A stretch of DNA of 64,000 bases from Leptospira sp. WS58.C1 (lineage in GTDB: Bacteria; Spirochaetota; Leptospiria; Leptospirales; Leptospiraceae), in contig NZ_CP162137.1 of NCBI RefSeq assembly GCF_040833995.1, forward strand, positions 186,001-250,000, written 5' to 3'. Positions 46,754-55,649 of the stretch are shown here, piece after piece (within the stretch, counting starts at the first letter, position 1; every line of letters begins with the position of its first letter). The notes below the pieces were generated by a model. It saw only the letters and a list, made by a program, of their open reading frames with translations. It made no database searches and was not told the DNA's origin. The translations under genes were made by a program, and so were the position numbers.

Positions 46754-46872
46754 AAACCTCGTAGGACTACATTTTTTAGAGACGTAAGGGTTAGAAGAAA
46801 AATCGGAAGATAAGACAAAAAAATAGAAAGAAAGAAAAATCAAAAAACTTGGATCTTAGGTTTTTGCGGAAA

Positions 46873-47517
46873 CTATTCGGACTTTTTCACGTCCAAGAAC
46901 GGCGCAGAATTCAGGTTGGGAGCTCTTAAAATGGGAGAACGATCGAAACCCGCATGTTCCCTTAAGAAATCCACTATGATCCTTGCAGTGGCTCCCCATA
47001 AAAGTCCTTCGTCTATATCAAAGTAAAAAACTTCCAACAAAGGTGAGTCGGGTTTTCTTCTTCCCTTGATACTGTAAAACGGAGCTTCCCAAAGTCTGTC
47101 TAGTTCCAGTATGATGATCTTTTCTACCTCTTCCGGGTTGAATTCGAATTTGAAATCCCCCGAATATTTTGCCAAGAAGGGAGTGATATGAAAACCGGTA
47201 TGTGTAAGTTGCCCTCTATAATTTCCGATCACGGATAATTCCTGATTAGGAGCTCCCATTTCTTCTTCCCATTCTCTGAGGGCAGTGAATAAAAGATCTT
47301 TGTCATCCGGATCTTTTACTCCACCAGGGAAAGAGATCTGTCCCGGATGAGAAGCAAGGTTCGGATTTCTTTTTTGGAGAAGGAATCCGTCTTGCCCATT
47401 TTTCTGGAATACGGGCATGACTACGGAAGAATGGGCCACATCCTCCGGCAAATTCGGTTCTCCTTCCGGAAGAAAGGGAAGTTTCTTTTTTAGTGTATCT
47501 AATTCTAATCTAATCAA
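46873..47517 (-). CDS. Nudix hydrolase, CoA pyrophosphatase-like
   Basis: The Nudix box FPGGVKDPDDKDLLFTALRE plus WEEEMG and the preceding RNPNLASHPGQIS segment match the NudL/CoA diphosphatase group, which splits CoA and acyl-CoA. The first helix of the Nudix motif has Asp where Glu is common, as in other members of this group. The frame is open to 47631, but that would overlap RNase D by 122 bp. A TTG at 47517 gives a normal length (about 214 residues) with an 8-bp overlap and is preferred. The start is uncertain. Confidence 0.82.
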   Translation of the reverse strand: MIRLELDTLKKKLPFLPEGEPNLPEDVAHSSVVMPVFQKNGQDGFLLQKRNPNLASHPGQISFPGGVKDPDDKDLLFTALREWEEEMGAPNQELSVIGNYRGQLTHTGFHITPFLAKYSGDFKFEFNPEEVEKIIILELDRLWEAPFYSIKGRRKPDSPLLEVFYFDIDEGLLWGATARIIVDFLREHAGFDRSPILRAPNLNSAPFLDVKKSE

Positions 47518-48679
47518 ATTTCTTTTTGATCGGGACCAAACCGGACAAAGTGGTCTCGTACGGTTTGGATTGGATTGCTGCCAAAAGAGAAGGTCCGTAA
47601 TTTTCCACTTTCCAGTTGGAAAAGATTCCAAGCTCTCTTAACTCTTCGATGGACTTAGGATTTTTTTTTGCAATCTCCGCGATATTCTTATTAGACGGCA
47701 TCAAGTTGTGACCCATCCGGCGAATGGACATGATTGTTTCTCTCCATTGCCTTAATCTTTTGAATCTGTCCGCTTCTTCCCCTGTCAGATCCTCGATGGA
47801 TCTTTTGAATAGATCGTTCTTTTGGATAGGAGGGCCGCTTGGATTTTTATAAACCTGGTATAAATTTTCGGCGTCTTTTTTGCCTACAATGTCTATAAGT
47901 TTATTCAATTCTCCTCTGGCCTTGACTAATTCCAAAACCTTATCGTTATTCCAAACTCGGAAAGGAGCTTTGTTTAATTTTTTAGCCTTCTCATCTCTAA
48001 AGCCTAGAGTATCGTGAAGTGCCCTTCTTTCGTCGGAACTCAATTCTAATACATTTGGGAATTTTTCCAAATTGATGGAAAATCCCTCGAAAGGTTCAGG
48101 CTCTTCTTCCGCGATCTTAACGAACTCCGAAAGCGCTTCGTCTAACAATTTCCGTTTTCCGAGTTCTTCTCTCATTCTGTCCCAAATGGATTCTAGGTAA
48201 ACCGTATCCAAGGCGGCATATTGGAGCTGACTTTTTTCCAGAGGCCGCTTTTCCCAGTTGGATTTTTGCTCCTTCTTGGAGAGTTTGACCTTGTGGTAAT
48301 GTTCCACAAGATACAACAAAGAGTTCTGTTCTAAGTCTAATAAACGAGAGCTGAACATCGTGTCAGCGATGTTGATAAACTTGAAACCGAAGTCTCTTTT
48401 CAGGGCTTTGATATCGTCCGAAGCGGAATGAAATATTTTTAGAATGCCGGGATTCTCGAATAGAGGTCCTAACCCGGTGAGATCATCCAAACGAATAGGG
48501 TCAAAGATATAATTTTTACCCTTAGAGGATATTTGGATGAGACAAACTTTGGAATAGTAGGTGTAATAACCGCTGGATTCCGTATCAATTGAGAGGCAAT
48601 CGGATTGAGAGAGAGTAATCAATGCCAACTGTAGGCTTCGGACGTTGTCTACGACAATATAATCGGATTGTATTTGCAT
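47510..48679 (-). CDS. rnd: Ribonuclease D
   Basis: RNase D trims the 3' ends of tRNA precursors and other RNAs. The 389-residue protein has the DEDDy exonuclease domain: LSIDTESSGYY with Asp32 and Glu34, FHSASDDIKAL, and YAALDTVYL with the Tyr/Asp pair. An HRDC domain follows (about residues 210-290). The C-terminal part (about 295-380) is a further helical region. It is divergent from purF, with a 40-bp gap. Confidence 0.93.
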   Translation of the reverse strand: MQIQSDYIVVDNVRSLQLALITLSQSDCLSIDTESSGYYTYYSKVCLIQISSKGKNYIFDPIRLDDLTGLGPLFENPGILKIFHSASDDIKALKRDFGFKFINIADTMFSSRLLDLEQNSLLYLVEHYHKVKLSKKEQKSNWEKRPLEKSQLQYAALDTVYLESIWDRMREELGKRKLLDEALSEFVKIAEEEPEPFEGFSINLEKFPNVLELSSDERRALHDTLGFRDEKAKKLNKAPFRVWNNDKVLELVKARGELNKLIDIVGKKDAENLYQVYKNPSGPPIQKNDLFKRSIEDLTGEEADRFKRLRQWRETIMSIRRMGHNLMPSNKNIAEIAKKNPKSIEELRELGIFSNWKVENYGPSLLAAIQSKPYETTLSGLVPIKKKFD

Positions 48680-48719
48680 CTAAAAGGCGACCTGGGAGAC
48701 TAGCGTCGGAAGGGGGACC

Positions 48720-50186
48720 ATGAGTTCGATTCCCAATACGTCCAGTCTACGGACCCTAGTCCGAGATGACAAACCAAAAGAAGAATGTGCCATCTTCGGG
48801 ATTTTTAATTCTCAAGAGGCGGCCAATTTTACTTACCTCGGTCTGTATTCCATGCAGCACAGAGGCCAAGAATCGAGCGGGATCGTTTCCTCCGATGGAG
48901 AACATCTCTACCGCTACGCCGGTATGGGATTAGTAGCCAATATTTTTACCGAAGGCAAAATCCGGGAACTAACCGGAACCGCTGCTATCGGGCATAATCG
49001 TTATTCTACCACCGGTGCGAGTTTCTTAAGGAACGCTCAACCTCTCAGAGTCGAGTCCCATTTAGGACCGATTGCTTTGGCCCATAACGGAAACCTGGTA
49101 AATTCCTGGGAAGTTCGTTCCCAATTGGAAAAAGAAGGTTCCATCTTCCAAACAACAATCGATTCGGAAGTGATCGTCCACCTGATGGCTCGTTCCGGAG
49201 AGACGGATCTACTTTCCGCACTTTCTTCCGCTTTGAAAAAAGTAAGAGGTGCTTATTCCCTAGTCGTTCTTACCAAAAACCAATTGATCGCCGTAAGGGA
49301 TCCAAACGGTTTCCGTCCTTTGGTCATGGGAAGAAGGGAGGATGGATCCATTGTATTCGCGTCCGAGACCTGTGCATTCGATATCACGGACACCACTTAC
49401 GAAAGAGATGTGGAACCGGGCGAGATGATCGTTGTGGACAGAACAGGAACCCGCTCCTTCTATCCTTTCCCTCCTGCAAAACCCGCTCTTTGTATTTTCG
49501 AATACATTTATTTCGCAAGACCTGATTCCAATATTTTCGGTGAGTCGGTGTATAAGGTCCGCAAGGCTCTCGGAAACCAACTTGCTCAAGAACTTCCTGT
49601 GGAAGCTGACGTCGTGATCCCGGTTCCGGACTCTGCAAATATCGCAGCTTTGGGATATTCGGAAGCCTCCGGAATTCCTTTCCAATCGGGACTGATCCGT
49701 TCTCACTATGTGGGTAGGACTTTTATCGAACCGGACCAGAAAATCCGGGACTTCGGTGCTAAGATCAAGTACAATGTAGTGAAGAATGTAGTGGATGGAA
49801 AACGTGTGGTGATCGTGGACGATTCCATTATGCGAGGAACCACTAGTCGAAAGATCATTAAGATGATCCGAAATGCGGGTGCTACCGAGATCCACTTAAG
49901 AGTTTCCGCTCCTCCTACAATTTCTCCTTGTTATTACGGAATAGACATTCCGACCCATAAAGAATTGATCGCTGCTACTCATACGATCGAAGAGATCCGA
50001 AAGTATTTGAGAGTGGATTCTATCGCTTATCTATCAGTCGATTCCATGCATAAAGCGGTTAGTGAACATAGGGGTGGAGGTTTCTGCAACGCTTGTTTTA
50101 CCTCGGATTACCCTGTGGAATTCCAAAGCGATATGGGAAATCAAAAGAGTTTATTCAAGGAATACGAGGTAGAAGAAAGGGTCTAA
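48720..50186 (+). CDS. purF: Amidophosphoribosyltransferase
   Basis: PurF makes 5-phosphoribosylamine from PRPP and glutamine, the first committed step of purine synthesis. The 488-residue protein has a 22-residue propeptide before the nucleophile Cys23 (EECAIFG), the glutamine-domain segment GHNRYSTTG, and the PRPP motif VVIVDDSIMRGTTSRK. The C-terminal cysteines fit an iron-sulfur-type (Bacillus-like) enzyme. No purine riboswitch is visible in the short upstream gap. Confidence 0.96.
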   Translation: MSSIPNTSSLRTLVRDDKPKEECAIFGIFNSQEAANFTYLGLYSMQHRGQESSGIVSSDGEHLYRYAGMGLVANIFTEGKIRELTGTAAIGHNRYSTTGASFLRNAQPLRVESHLGPIALAHNGNLVNSWEVRSQLEKEGSIFQTTIDSEVIVHLMARSGETDLLSALSSALKKVRGAYSLVVLTKNQLIAVRDPNGFRPLVMGRREDGSIVFASETCAFDITDTTYERDVEPGEMIVVDRTGTRSFYPFPPAKPALCIFEYIYFARPDSNIFGESVYKVRKALGNQLAQELPVEADVVIPVPDSANIAALGYSEASGIPFQSGLIRSHYVGRTFIEPDQKIRDFGAKIKYNVVKNVVDGKRVVIVDDSIMRGTTSRKIIKMIRNAGATEIHLRVSAPPTISPCYYGIDIPTHKELIAATHTIEEIRKYLRVDSIAYLSVDSMHKAVSEHRGGGFCNACFTSDYPVEFQSDMGNQKSLFKEYEVEERV

Positions 50187-50218
50187 AAGTTTCCGCCTTA
50201 TTGCCGGCTTTTAGATCT

Positions 50219-51247
50219 TTATTTTACTTTGAAAACTTGCGCCCTTCTTCCGAAGGTGATAAAGTCGGATTCTTCTCCTTTAATATAAGCGGACAATAGG
50301 CTTTTTTCGGAAAATCCAATATGATTCTGCTCTTCTAACATTCCTAAAATTTCCAAGGCAGCATCCTTATCCAAAGTATTCAGATAATTTAATACTTCTT
50401 GGTGAGAATTCTTTTTGTCCGACTCTTCTATAATTTTGATGACTTCTTCTCTTGCACGTAAAAGGGATTCCTTTCTTTCTACAAGTCCTTCCATCGTGGA
50501 AAGTATGATATTGATCTCGGGATCTTCGGAGAATAATTCCAGTAGATGAGGATAGATCCCTGGGAATCGGATCGGGAACTCGTACAAGGATTCTTCTAGT
50601 CCTTTGTAGAGTTCTACTTCTTCTGCTTTACTTAATCCCAAGGATTCCCCAAGCATAAGAAGGGTTTCGATCGGCATAAGTCCTAAAAATCTGGCTGCAA
50701 AAATATTATCGTTTTTGGTCCTAAGGCAGAATAATATAAATTTCGAGATCCTTTTCGGAGGAAGTCCGTTCCAGAATTGGGCCGCTTTTGAATCCAAAAA
50801 GTTGGTTTCCGTTCCAAAGATCTTCTTCTCTTTTTTAAGTTTTTGGAATATTTTAAAGTCTTCTTTTACGATCCTATACAGTAAGGAATCGTCCATCTCC
50901 AGGATTGTGGACATGACCTGGTCTGGAGAAGAGATAGAAAGAAAGTATCTAACTAGATCGAAACCGATTTCGGACCGAGTGGAAAAGTTTTCTAAAATAT
51001 CTGCGGGAGCTTGTTGGAACGCAGTTGCGCCGACCGAGAAGGAGTTGACTCCTTCTAAAAATTTCTCTAATTTTTCGAAGGCAAAACAAGCCTGTTCACC
51101 GGAATCATTCCAATTCGATTCCCTGTAAAAGTCCCTACAATTTCCGGGACAGGGTTTGGATTCGGAGACTCCAGCTAGACAGGTTCTTTCGTGTTGTTTT
51201 TTATTTTTAGGGAATAAGATCACCGCAATCACGCATATCCGGAGCAT
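50219..51247 (-). CDS. Hypothetical protein with cysteine-rich start
   Basis: This 342-residue protein has a hydrophobic start, a Cys-rich segment with TCLAG, PCPGNCRDFY and GEQACF (about residues 23-55), and a long alpha-helical remainder rich in Glu, Leu and Lys. Helices of 30-40 residues repeat, which suggests a solenoid. No family is recognised. The ATG at 51247 overlaps the lipoprotein gene by 41 bp; starts at GTG 51232 or 51223 are also possible. It probably forms an operon with that gene. Confidence 0.7.
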   Translation of the reverse strand: MLRICVIAVILFPKNKKQHERTCLAGVSESKPCPGNCRDFYRESNWNDSGEQACFAFEKLEKFLEGVNSFSVGATAFQQAPADILENFSTRSEIGFDLVRYFLSISSPDQVMSTILEMDDSLLYRIVKEDFKIFQKLKKEKKIFGTETNFLDSKAAQFWNGLPPKRISKFILFCLRTKNDNIFAARFLGLMPIETLLMLGESLGLSKAEEVELYKGLEESLYEFPIRFPGIYPHLLELFSEDPEINIILSTMEGLVERKESLLRAREEVIKIIEESDKKNSHQEVLNYLNTLDKDAALEILGMLEEQNHIGFSEKSLLSAYIKGEESDFITFGRRAQVFKVK

Positions 51248-51680
51248 ACGGGTTCAGGATTTTCATACCGGAAAACACCCATGTCTTTTTGACCATCGGA
51301 CAATAGAAACGGTTTCTTCCGGATTGTAATCCGTGGACCTTCATAGTTTTTGCTAAAACTTCGCTGAACTTGGAATATGCCTCGAATGATATTTTAACGT
51401 CGGAAGATTTTGCTCCTTCCAATACATTCTTCATTTCTAACGCGGAAGATTCTAAGCCTCCTTTTGCTTCTCCCAAAGAATTTAAGGTAGAAATTAGTCC
51501 GCTTACATCGGGAGATATATCTTCCGTTGTTAAAAGACTTTGGATTATTTTATCGTTTTCCGACAAAACTTTTTCGAAGAGAGGTTTTTCGGTCTCTAAT
51601 ACGGGCTTATCTTCCTTTTTGCAAAAGGAAAGGAAGATGAAGAATGAGGTTAATAAAATTAGTATTACGGATCGTTTCAT
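51207..51680 (-). CDS. Lipoprotein with DUF3347-like C-terminus
   Basis: From the ATG at 51680, preceded by GGAG, the protein has 157 residues. The signal peptide ends in the lipobox LSFC. The C-terminal motif FYCPMVKKTWVFSGMKILNPYAPDMRDCG matches the DUF3347 pattern (CPM, then NPY, then CG) found in periplasmic proteins linked to copper export; the two Cys and the Met could bind metal. Metal binding is inference. It precedes the Cys-rich hypothetical gene and overlaps it. Confidence 0.75.
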   Translation of the reverse strand: MKRSVILILLTSFFIFLSFCKKEDKPVLETEKPLFEKVLSENDKIIQSLLTTEDISPDVSGLISTLNSLGEAKGGLESSALEMKNVLEGAKSSDVKISFEAYSKFSEVLAKTMKVHGLQSGRNRFYCPMVKKTWVFSGMKILNPYAPDMRDCGDLIP

Positions 51681-51844
51681 ATTATTCTCCAAATATGAGT
51701 AAAATACTCGGGAATCGAGGTTCTAAGACCATAAAAAAATCTTTTTTCGGTTCTGGCAACCGTTAGAGCTTCAAACTAATCTCCGAAAAAATGGGTTCAA
51801 AGCTTTTGCCTATATAGGAAACTAGGAGGAAAGGCAAGGCTCGA

Positions 51845-52165
51845 ATGTATTTTGATAAGCATGTTTTTGTCTGCGAGAATGTCAGAGCGGAGGGAGAAAG
51901 GCCCTCTTGTGGTCCGAAAGGATCTCCTCAATTGCTCGCTTATATGAAAAGGAGAGCGCAAGAACTCGGATTAAAAGGTAAGATCCGTATCCAAAAATCC
52001 GGATGTTTGGATCGCTGTGAGTTGGGTCCTGTGCAGGTTTCTTATCCGGAAGGACTTTGGTTCTCCATCAAGACGCAGGAAGAAGCAGAAGTATTCATTC
52101 AAAATTATATACTAGAAAATAAACCGGAAGCGATCCGGCACCTGATGTTAAAGGATGAAGAGTGA
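51845..52165 (+). CDS. Thioredoxin-like [2Fe-2S] ferredoxin
   Basis: This 106-residue protein resembles the small (2Fe-2S) ferredoxins with a thioredoxin fold. The four ligands are in FVCENV, RPSCGPKGS and SGCLDRCELGP. It carries single electrons for oxidoreductases. It lies 12 bp before an MDR-family oxidoreductase gene, which may be a partner. Confidence 0.88.
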   Translation: MYFDKHVFVCENVRAEGERPSCGPKGSPQLLAYMKRRAQELGLKGKIRIQKSGCLDRCELGPVQVSYPEGLWFSIKTQEEAEVFIQNYILENKPEAIRHLMLKDEE

Positions 52166-52177
52166 GAGGGTAATCAA

Positions 52178-53206
52178 ATGGCAAAAAAATTCGAAATACC
52201 AAAAACGTATCTTGCATACGAATTGAAAGAATACAGCAATGAACCCGGAAGAGCAAAGATCGTAGAAAAAGAACTTAGGCCTCTTAAGAAAGGAGAGGTT
52301 TTACTTAAAGTCCATTCCGGTTCCATCAATCCCTCCGATCTCATGTTTATGAGAGGTTTGTACGGAATTAAGAAAAAACTTCCTGTCGTTCCCGGATTTG
52401 AGGGAAGCGGTCTGGTGATCGCAAGCGGCGGCGGATGGAGAGCGAATTCTCTTGTAGGAAAACCTGTCGCATGTGTGGCTCCGAATAAGGGTGATGGACC
52501 GTATGCAGAATACATGATCACCGACGCGTATTCTTGTTTTACTTTAGGAAAAGATGTAAGCTTGGAACAAGGCGCTTGTTTATTCGTGAACCCTATCACT
52601 GCTTGGGCATTATTGGACCAAGTCATTCGTGAAAAACATAAGGCTTATGTTCAGACTGCTGCCGCTTCCGCTCTGGGAAAAATGTTATTGAGACTTTCCA
52701 ATAAAAAAGGAATTCCCGGCATTCATGTTGTCAGAAGAAAAGAGCAAGTCGATCTTCTTAGATCTTTAGGTGCAGAACATGTATTGGATTCGAGCTCTCC
52801 GAATTTTGATCGTGAACTTAGGGTTCTTTCCAATAAGCTGAATGCTACTATTATGTTGGATGCGGTTGCCGGAGAAATTACGGGGAGAGCATTAGCCGCT
52901 ATGCCTTACGGAAGTAAATGTGTGGTTTACGGTGCGTTGTCAGAAGAACCTATTTCTTATCATGCGGGGCTTGGGATTTTTCAGGACAAAAAGATAGAAG
53001 GTTATTGGCTTTCTTCTTGGATGCCGAAACAAAATCCGTTGAAGATCTGGAAGATCACCTCCGAGATCCGTTCCCTTTTAGGAAAAGAATTCCAGACTCA
53101 GATCGCCGCAAAATATCCACTTAAGGAAGCTGATAAAGCGATCCAAGAATATACCAACAACATGACCAGAGGAAAGGTCCTTATTTCCAACGGCTGGGAG
53201 CTTTAA
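52178..53206 (+). CDS. Medium-chain oxidoreductase, quinone-reductase type
   Basis: This is a 342-residue MDR-family protein with an N-terminal GroES-like domain (VHSGSINPSDLMFMRGLYG; VPGFEGSGLVI) and a Rossmann domain (about 150-290; AAASALGKMLLRLSN). The zinc ligands of true alcohol dehydrogenases are absent, so it belongs to the zinc-free, NADPH-dependent quinone or enone reductase side. Substrate unknown. Its stop overlaps the next gene by 1 bp. Confidence 0.88.
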   Translation: MAKKFEIPKTYLAYELKEYSNEPGRAKIVEKELRPLKKGEVLLKVHSGSINPSDLMFMRGLYGIKKKLPVVPGFEGSGLVIASGGGWRANSLVGKPVACVAPNKGDGPYAEYMITDAYSCFTLGKDVSLEQGACLFVNPITAWALLDQVIREKHKAYVQTAAASALGKMLLRLSNKKGIPGIHVVRRKEQVDLLRSLGAEHVLDSSSPNFDRELRVLSNKLNATIMLDAVAGEITGRALAAMPYGSKCVVYGALSEEPISYHAGLGIFQDKKIEGYWLSSWMPKQNPLKIWKITSEIRSLLGKEFQTQIAAKYPLKEADKAIQEYTNNMTRGKVLISNGWEL

Positions 53207-53784
53207 TGCGAATATTTGTCCAGCAAGCTAAAAGGCCGATATTCTTTCGGCTTTTGGCCTTGTTATTCGGGACCTTCTTCCTTTTCAGCTCTTGCTTGGG
53301 AGATCTAAGGGAGAACGTCAAAAAACTACAAGCATGCAAGTTTAGGATCTTGGAAACTAAAACGGAACGGGTAGAAATTCTGCCTTTTCCACCTTCTCCC
53401 AAGATTTTAATGACTTCTACATTGGAGATAGAGAATCCGAACGATACTTCCGTTAAAATTTATCAGTTCGATCTTGGCGTTATCGCCTCGGGTACCGACG
53501 GTAAAGACGCGGAATTAGCCAGAGTCATTTCGGAAGAAGAAACGGAAGTTCCGGCTTTCTCCAAAACTGTAGTCCAACTGAAGATAGAAACAAGCTTTGA
53601 AAAAAGAGAGAACCAGGATAAACTATTACTCGGAATTTTAGTAGTCACGAACTTAGTCGCCGGAAAAGATCCGAATTTAAGAATGAAAGGAAGTGTGAGA
53701 TACAAAACCGTTTTAGGAGAAGTAGATATTCCTTTGGATGAAAAAATACGATTATTACCCAAGAAGCCGGAGCATGAAATTTAG
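53206..53784 (+). CDS. Lipoprotein, LEA14/WHy-like
   Basis: This 192-residue protein has a signal peptide ending in FSSC, a lipobox-like site. The mature part has the LEA-2/WHy pattern (MTSTLEIENPNDTSVKIYQFDLGV), a seven-stranded beta domain found in bacterial and plant stress proteins. The role is probably in the envelope and is otherwise unknown. It shares its first base with the preceding stop and overlaps the next gene by 11 bp. Confidence 0.78.
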   Translation: MRIFVQQAKRPIFFRLLALLFGTFFLFSSCLGDLRENVKKLQACKFRILETKTERVEILPFPPSPKILMTSTLEIENPNDTSVKIYQFDLGVIASGTDGKDAELARVISEEETEVPAFSKTVVQLKIETSFEKRENQDKLLLGILVVTNLVAGKDPNLRMKGSVRYKTVLGEVDIPLDEKIRLLPKKPEHEI

Positions 53785-54103
53785 TTTTTTAAGTATTGGA
53801 ACTGTCTGTAAAAACCTGATTTTACTTACAATTGTCCTATTGGGTTTGTCGAATTGTTCCGACGTAGACGAAGATTTTTATACATTTGGAGAAGCGGCAA
53901 CTAAGATCATGGTAGCTTATGCCGCGAAAGATGCACAATGCGGATCGAACAGACAGATCACTTCCGTAGTACCCGGAAAACAAAGGAAAAAGGACGTGGA
54001 TAATTGTGTTACTTCAGTCGCTTTCGAAAATTGTAGTTTTTGGACCCAGGCTGGGGATCCGGTCCCGTTTGCATGCAAGGCTATTGAATTCAGATTGAAG
54101 TGA
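53774..54103 (+). CDS. Small lipoprotein of unknown function
   Basis: From the ATG at 53774, which lies inside the end of the upstream gene, the protein has 109 residues. The signal peptide ends in the lipobox LSNC. The mature part has five further Cys residues (CGSNRQ, NCVTSV, NCSFW, FACKAI and the lipidated one aside), suggesting disulfide bonds. No family is recognised. The frame extends back to 53738, but the signal peptide favours the later start. Confidence 0.75.
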   Translation: MKFSFLSIGTVCKNLILLTIVLLGLSNCSDVDEDFYTFGEAATKIMVAYAAKDAQCGSNRQITSVVPGKQRKKDVDNCVTSVAFENCSFWTQAGDPVPFACKAIEFRLK

Positions 54104-54594
54104 TGGGATGGGTAGCCAGACATTTTGATTATCTGATTTTTGCAGCACTGGCTTTGTCCGGCCTGTCTTATCTTTATATACTTCTTACCAGAAATAAAAA
54201 GTACGATTCCAAATCCGTTGTACGTTATGATATTCTTCCGGAAGAACCTATGAGTTTCGATCCGAACGAAAAACCCAAAAAAAAAGAACCTAAGGTAAAT
54301 GTTCTAGAAGTTTTCGATTATAATGGAATTAAGATCATGCATGAGAACGGTATGTACACAGTAAATCATGCCGGAGAGATCCAAGTCTACGGTTCTTGGC
54401 AGGCTCTTCCTCCTAGATATCAGGCAATGGTCAAGGAGATGGACAAGTCTTCCGTAGGGCAAAAGAAAAAAGGAAATTATTATATGGAAGTCCTAAATGG
54501 AACTTATTATGTGATCTTTCCGGACGGCAAAAAACATAAGTATCCAAAATTCGAGGACATTCCCGAAAAGATCAGAAAGGCATTAGGTTATTGA
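54103..54594 (+). CDS. Single-pass membrane protein of unknown function
   Basis: This 163-residue protein has one N-terminal transmembrane helix (about 8-28; YLIFAALALSGLSYLYILL), a Lys/Pro-rich linker and a beta-rich C-terminal domain (about 70-160) with two similar segments, MHENGMYTVNHAGEIQVYGSW and MEVLNGTYYVIFPDGKKHKY. Starts at GTG 54100 or ATG 54103 both overlap the preceding stop. No family is recognised. It ends 73 bp before the alpha-2-macroglobulin locus. Confidence 0.75.
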   Translation: MGWVARHFDYLIFAALALSGLSYLYILLTRNKKYDSKSVVRYDILPEEPMSFDPNEKPKKKEPKVNVLEVFDYNGIKIMHENGMYTVNHAGEIQVYGSWQALPPRYQAMVKEMDKSSVGQKKKGNYYMEVLNGTYYVIFPDGKKHKYPKFEDIPEKIRKALGY

Positions 54595-54667
54595 ATTTTT
54601 CCGATTCAGATTTGCCAACTAACCGTATTCTTATTTTATCAAAAAATTCTTTTCTATTTTTCTAAAC

Positions 54668-55639
54668 TTGATAAAACGAAACGGTCTGGGCCATTCCTTG
54701 AAATTTCGGATCTACTATCTTCTGATATTCGCATTGTTGCATTGTAATTCTTATTTCGAATCCATTTTAGATCCGACCGAATTAAGAATGCCTGCGGATG
54801 GTAAATCGGTTGCCGTTTTAAAAATTTCGAATCCAATCTTCGGGGCAGAGGACCATTTTCTTTTGGAAGAGATAGATCCTAATGTACTCAAACTTCTCTC
54901 GAACGAAAAAAACAAAAATGAAGACGTCTTACGTGTGCAAGCGGGGAATGTCCCTGCAAATATTATGATCCGAACTAAAAAGGGTAAAACAGTTCAGATT
55001 TCCTTGTTCAGCCGAGATGGGGACTTTGACCAGGATGGTTTTCCGGATTCGGCAGAGCTTAGGACCGAATCAGATCGTCAGGCATTTCGGGACTGGTTTG
55101 TTAGGATCTCTTTATCCCAATATTTAAAGGAGAATTCCTCCTGGAATCTGAAGGAAAGGGATTGCAGCGGATTGATTCGTTTCGCATATAAGGAGTCTTT
55201 AAAGGCTCATACTCAAGACTGGCAGGCAAGGACCGGGATCTTATTGGATAAAAATTTACCGGATGTCCGGGAATTTCAGTACCCGGATATACCCTATATT
55301 GGTAAAAATTTATTTCGGATCGGAGAGGGCAAATTCGGAGAATTTGCAGACGCGGAAAGTTTGGAAAAGTTCCATACTTCTTTTGTTTCCAAAGAGTTGG
55401 AGTCGGGACTAGCGGGAGATATTCTCTTTTTCAGATCGGATCGTGGGGTCGGAACCAATTTCCATTCTATGATCTTGGTAGAAGGAGAAAGTAAAAATCC
55501 CCAGCTTTTATATCATACAGGTTCGGATCGAGGGATCAAATTGATCCGAGCAAAAGAATTGGAAAGAAGTGTGTTGTTTTCCCCGGAAAAGAATAACCGA
55601 AATTTTCTCGGGGTATATAGATTTCGGATTTTAGAATAG
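54668..55639 (+). CDS. DUF1175-family exported protein (YfaT/MagB-like)
   Basis: This 323-residue protein has a signal peptide with a lipobox-like LLHC and then a DUF1175-type domain: [19 protein letters not shown], then [25 protein letters not shown] and [11 protein letters not shown]. The Cys/His/Asp-type residues in DCSG and FHSM suggest an NlpC/P60-like fold; that is inference. In E. coli (yfaT) and Pseudomonas (magB) this family is encoded next to an alpha-2-macroglobulin, as here, where that gene starts 10 bp downstream. Confidence 0.85.
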   Translation: MIKRNGLGHSLKFRIYYLLIFALLHCNSYFESILDPTELRMPADGKSVAVLKISNPIFGAEDHFLLEEIDPNVLKLLSNEKNKNEDVLRVQAGNVPANIMIRTKKGKTVQISLFSRDGDFDQDGFPDSAELRTESDRQAFRDWFVRISLSQYLKENSSWNLKERDCSGLIRFAYKESLKAHTQDWQARTGILLDKNLPDVREFQYPDIPYIGKNLFRIGEGKFGEFADAESLEKFHTSFVSKELESGLAGDILFFRSDRGVGTNFHSMILVEGESKNPQLLYHTGSDRGIKLIRAKELERSVLFSPEKNNRNFLGVYRFRILE

Positions 55640-55649
55640 GAATTTCAGA

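Noticed and set aside
46633..46872. Search for an RNA gene in the 240-bp gap
   Set aside because: Apart from two palindromes I see no tRNA-like fold or conserved RNA core.
47518..47631. Upstream extension of the Nudix frame
   Set aside because: It overlaps the RNase D coding end, lacks family similarity and would give an N-terminus out of line with NudL-type proteins.
49260..49895. 211-codon open frame on the minus strand
   Set aside because: It is antisense to the conserved purF coding sequence; composition is rich in His, Ser and Arg with no recognisable pattern.
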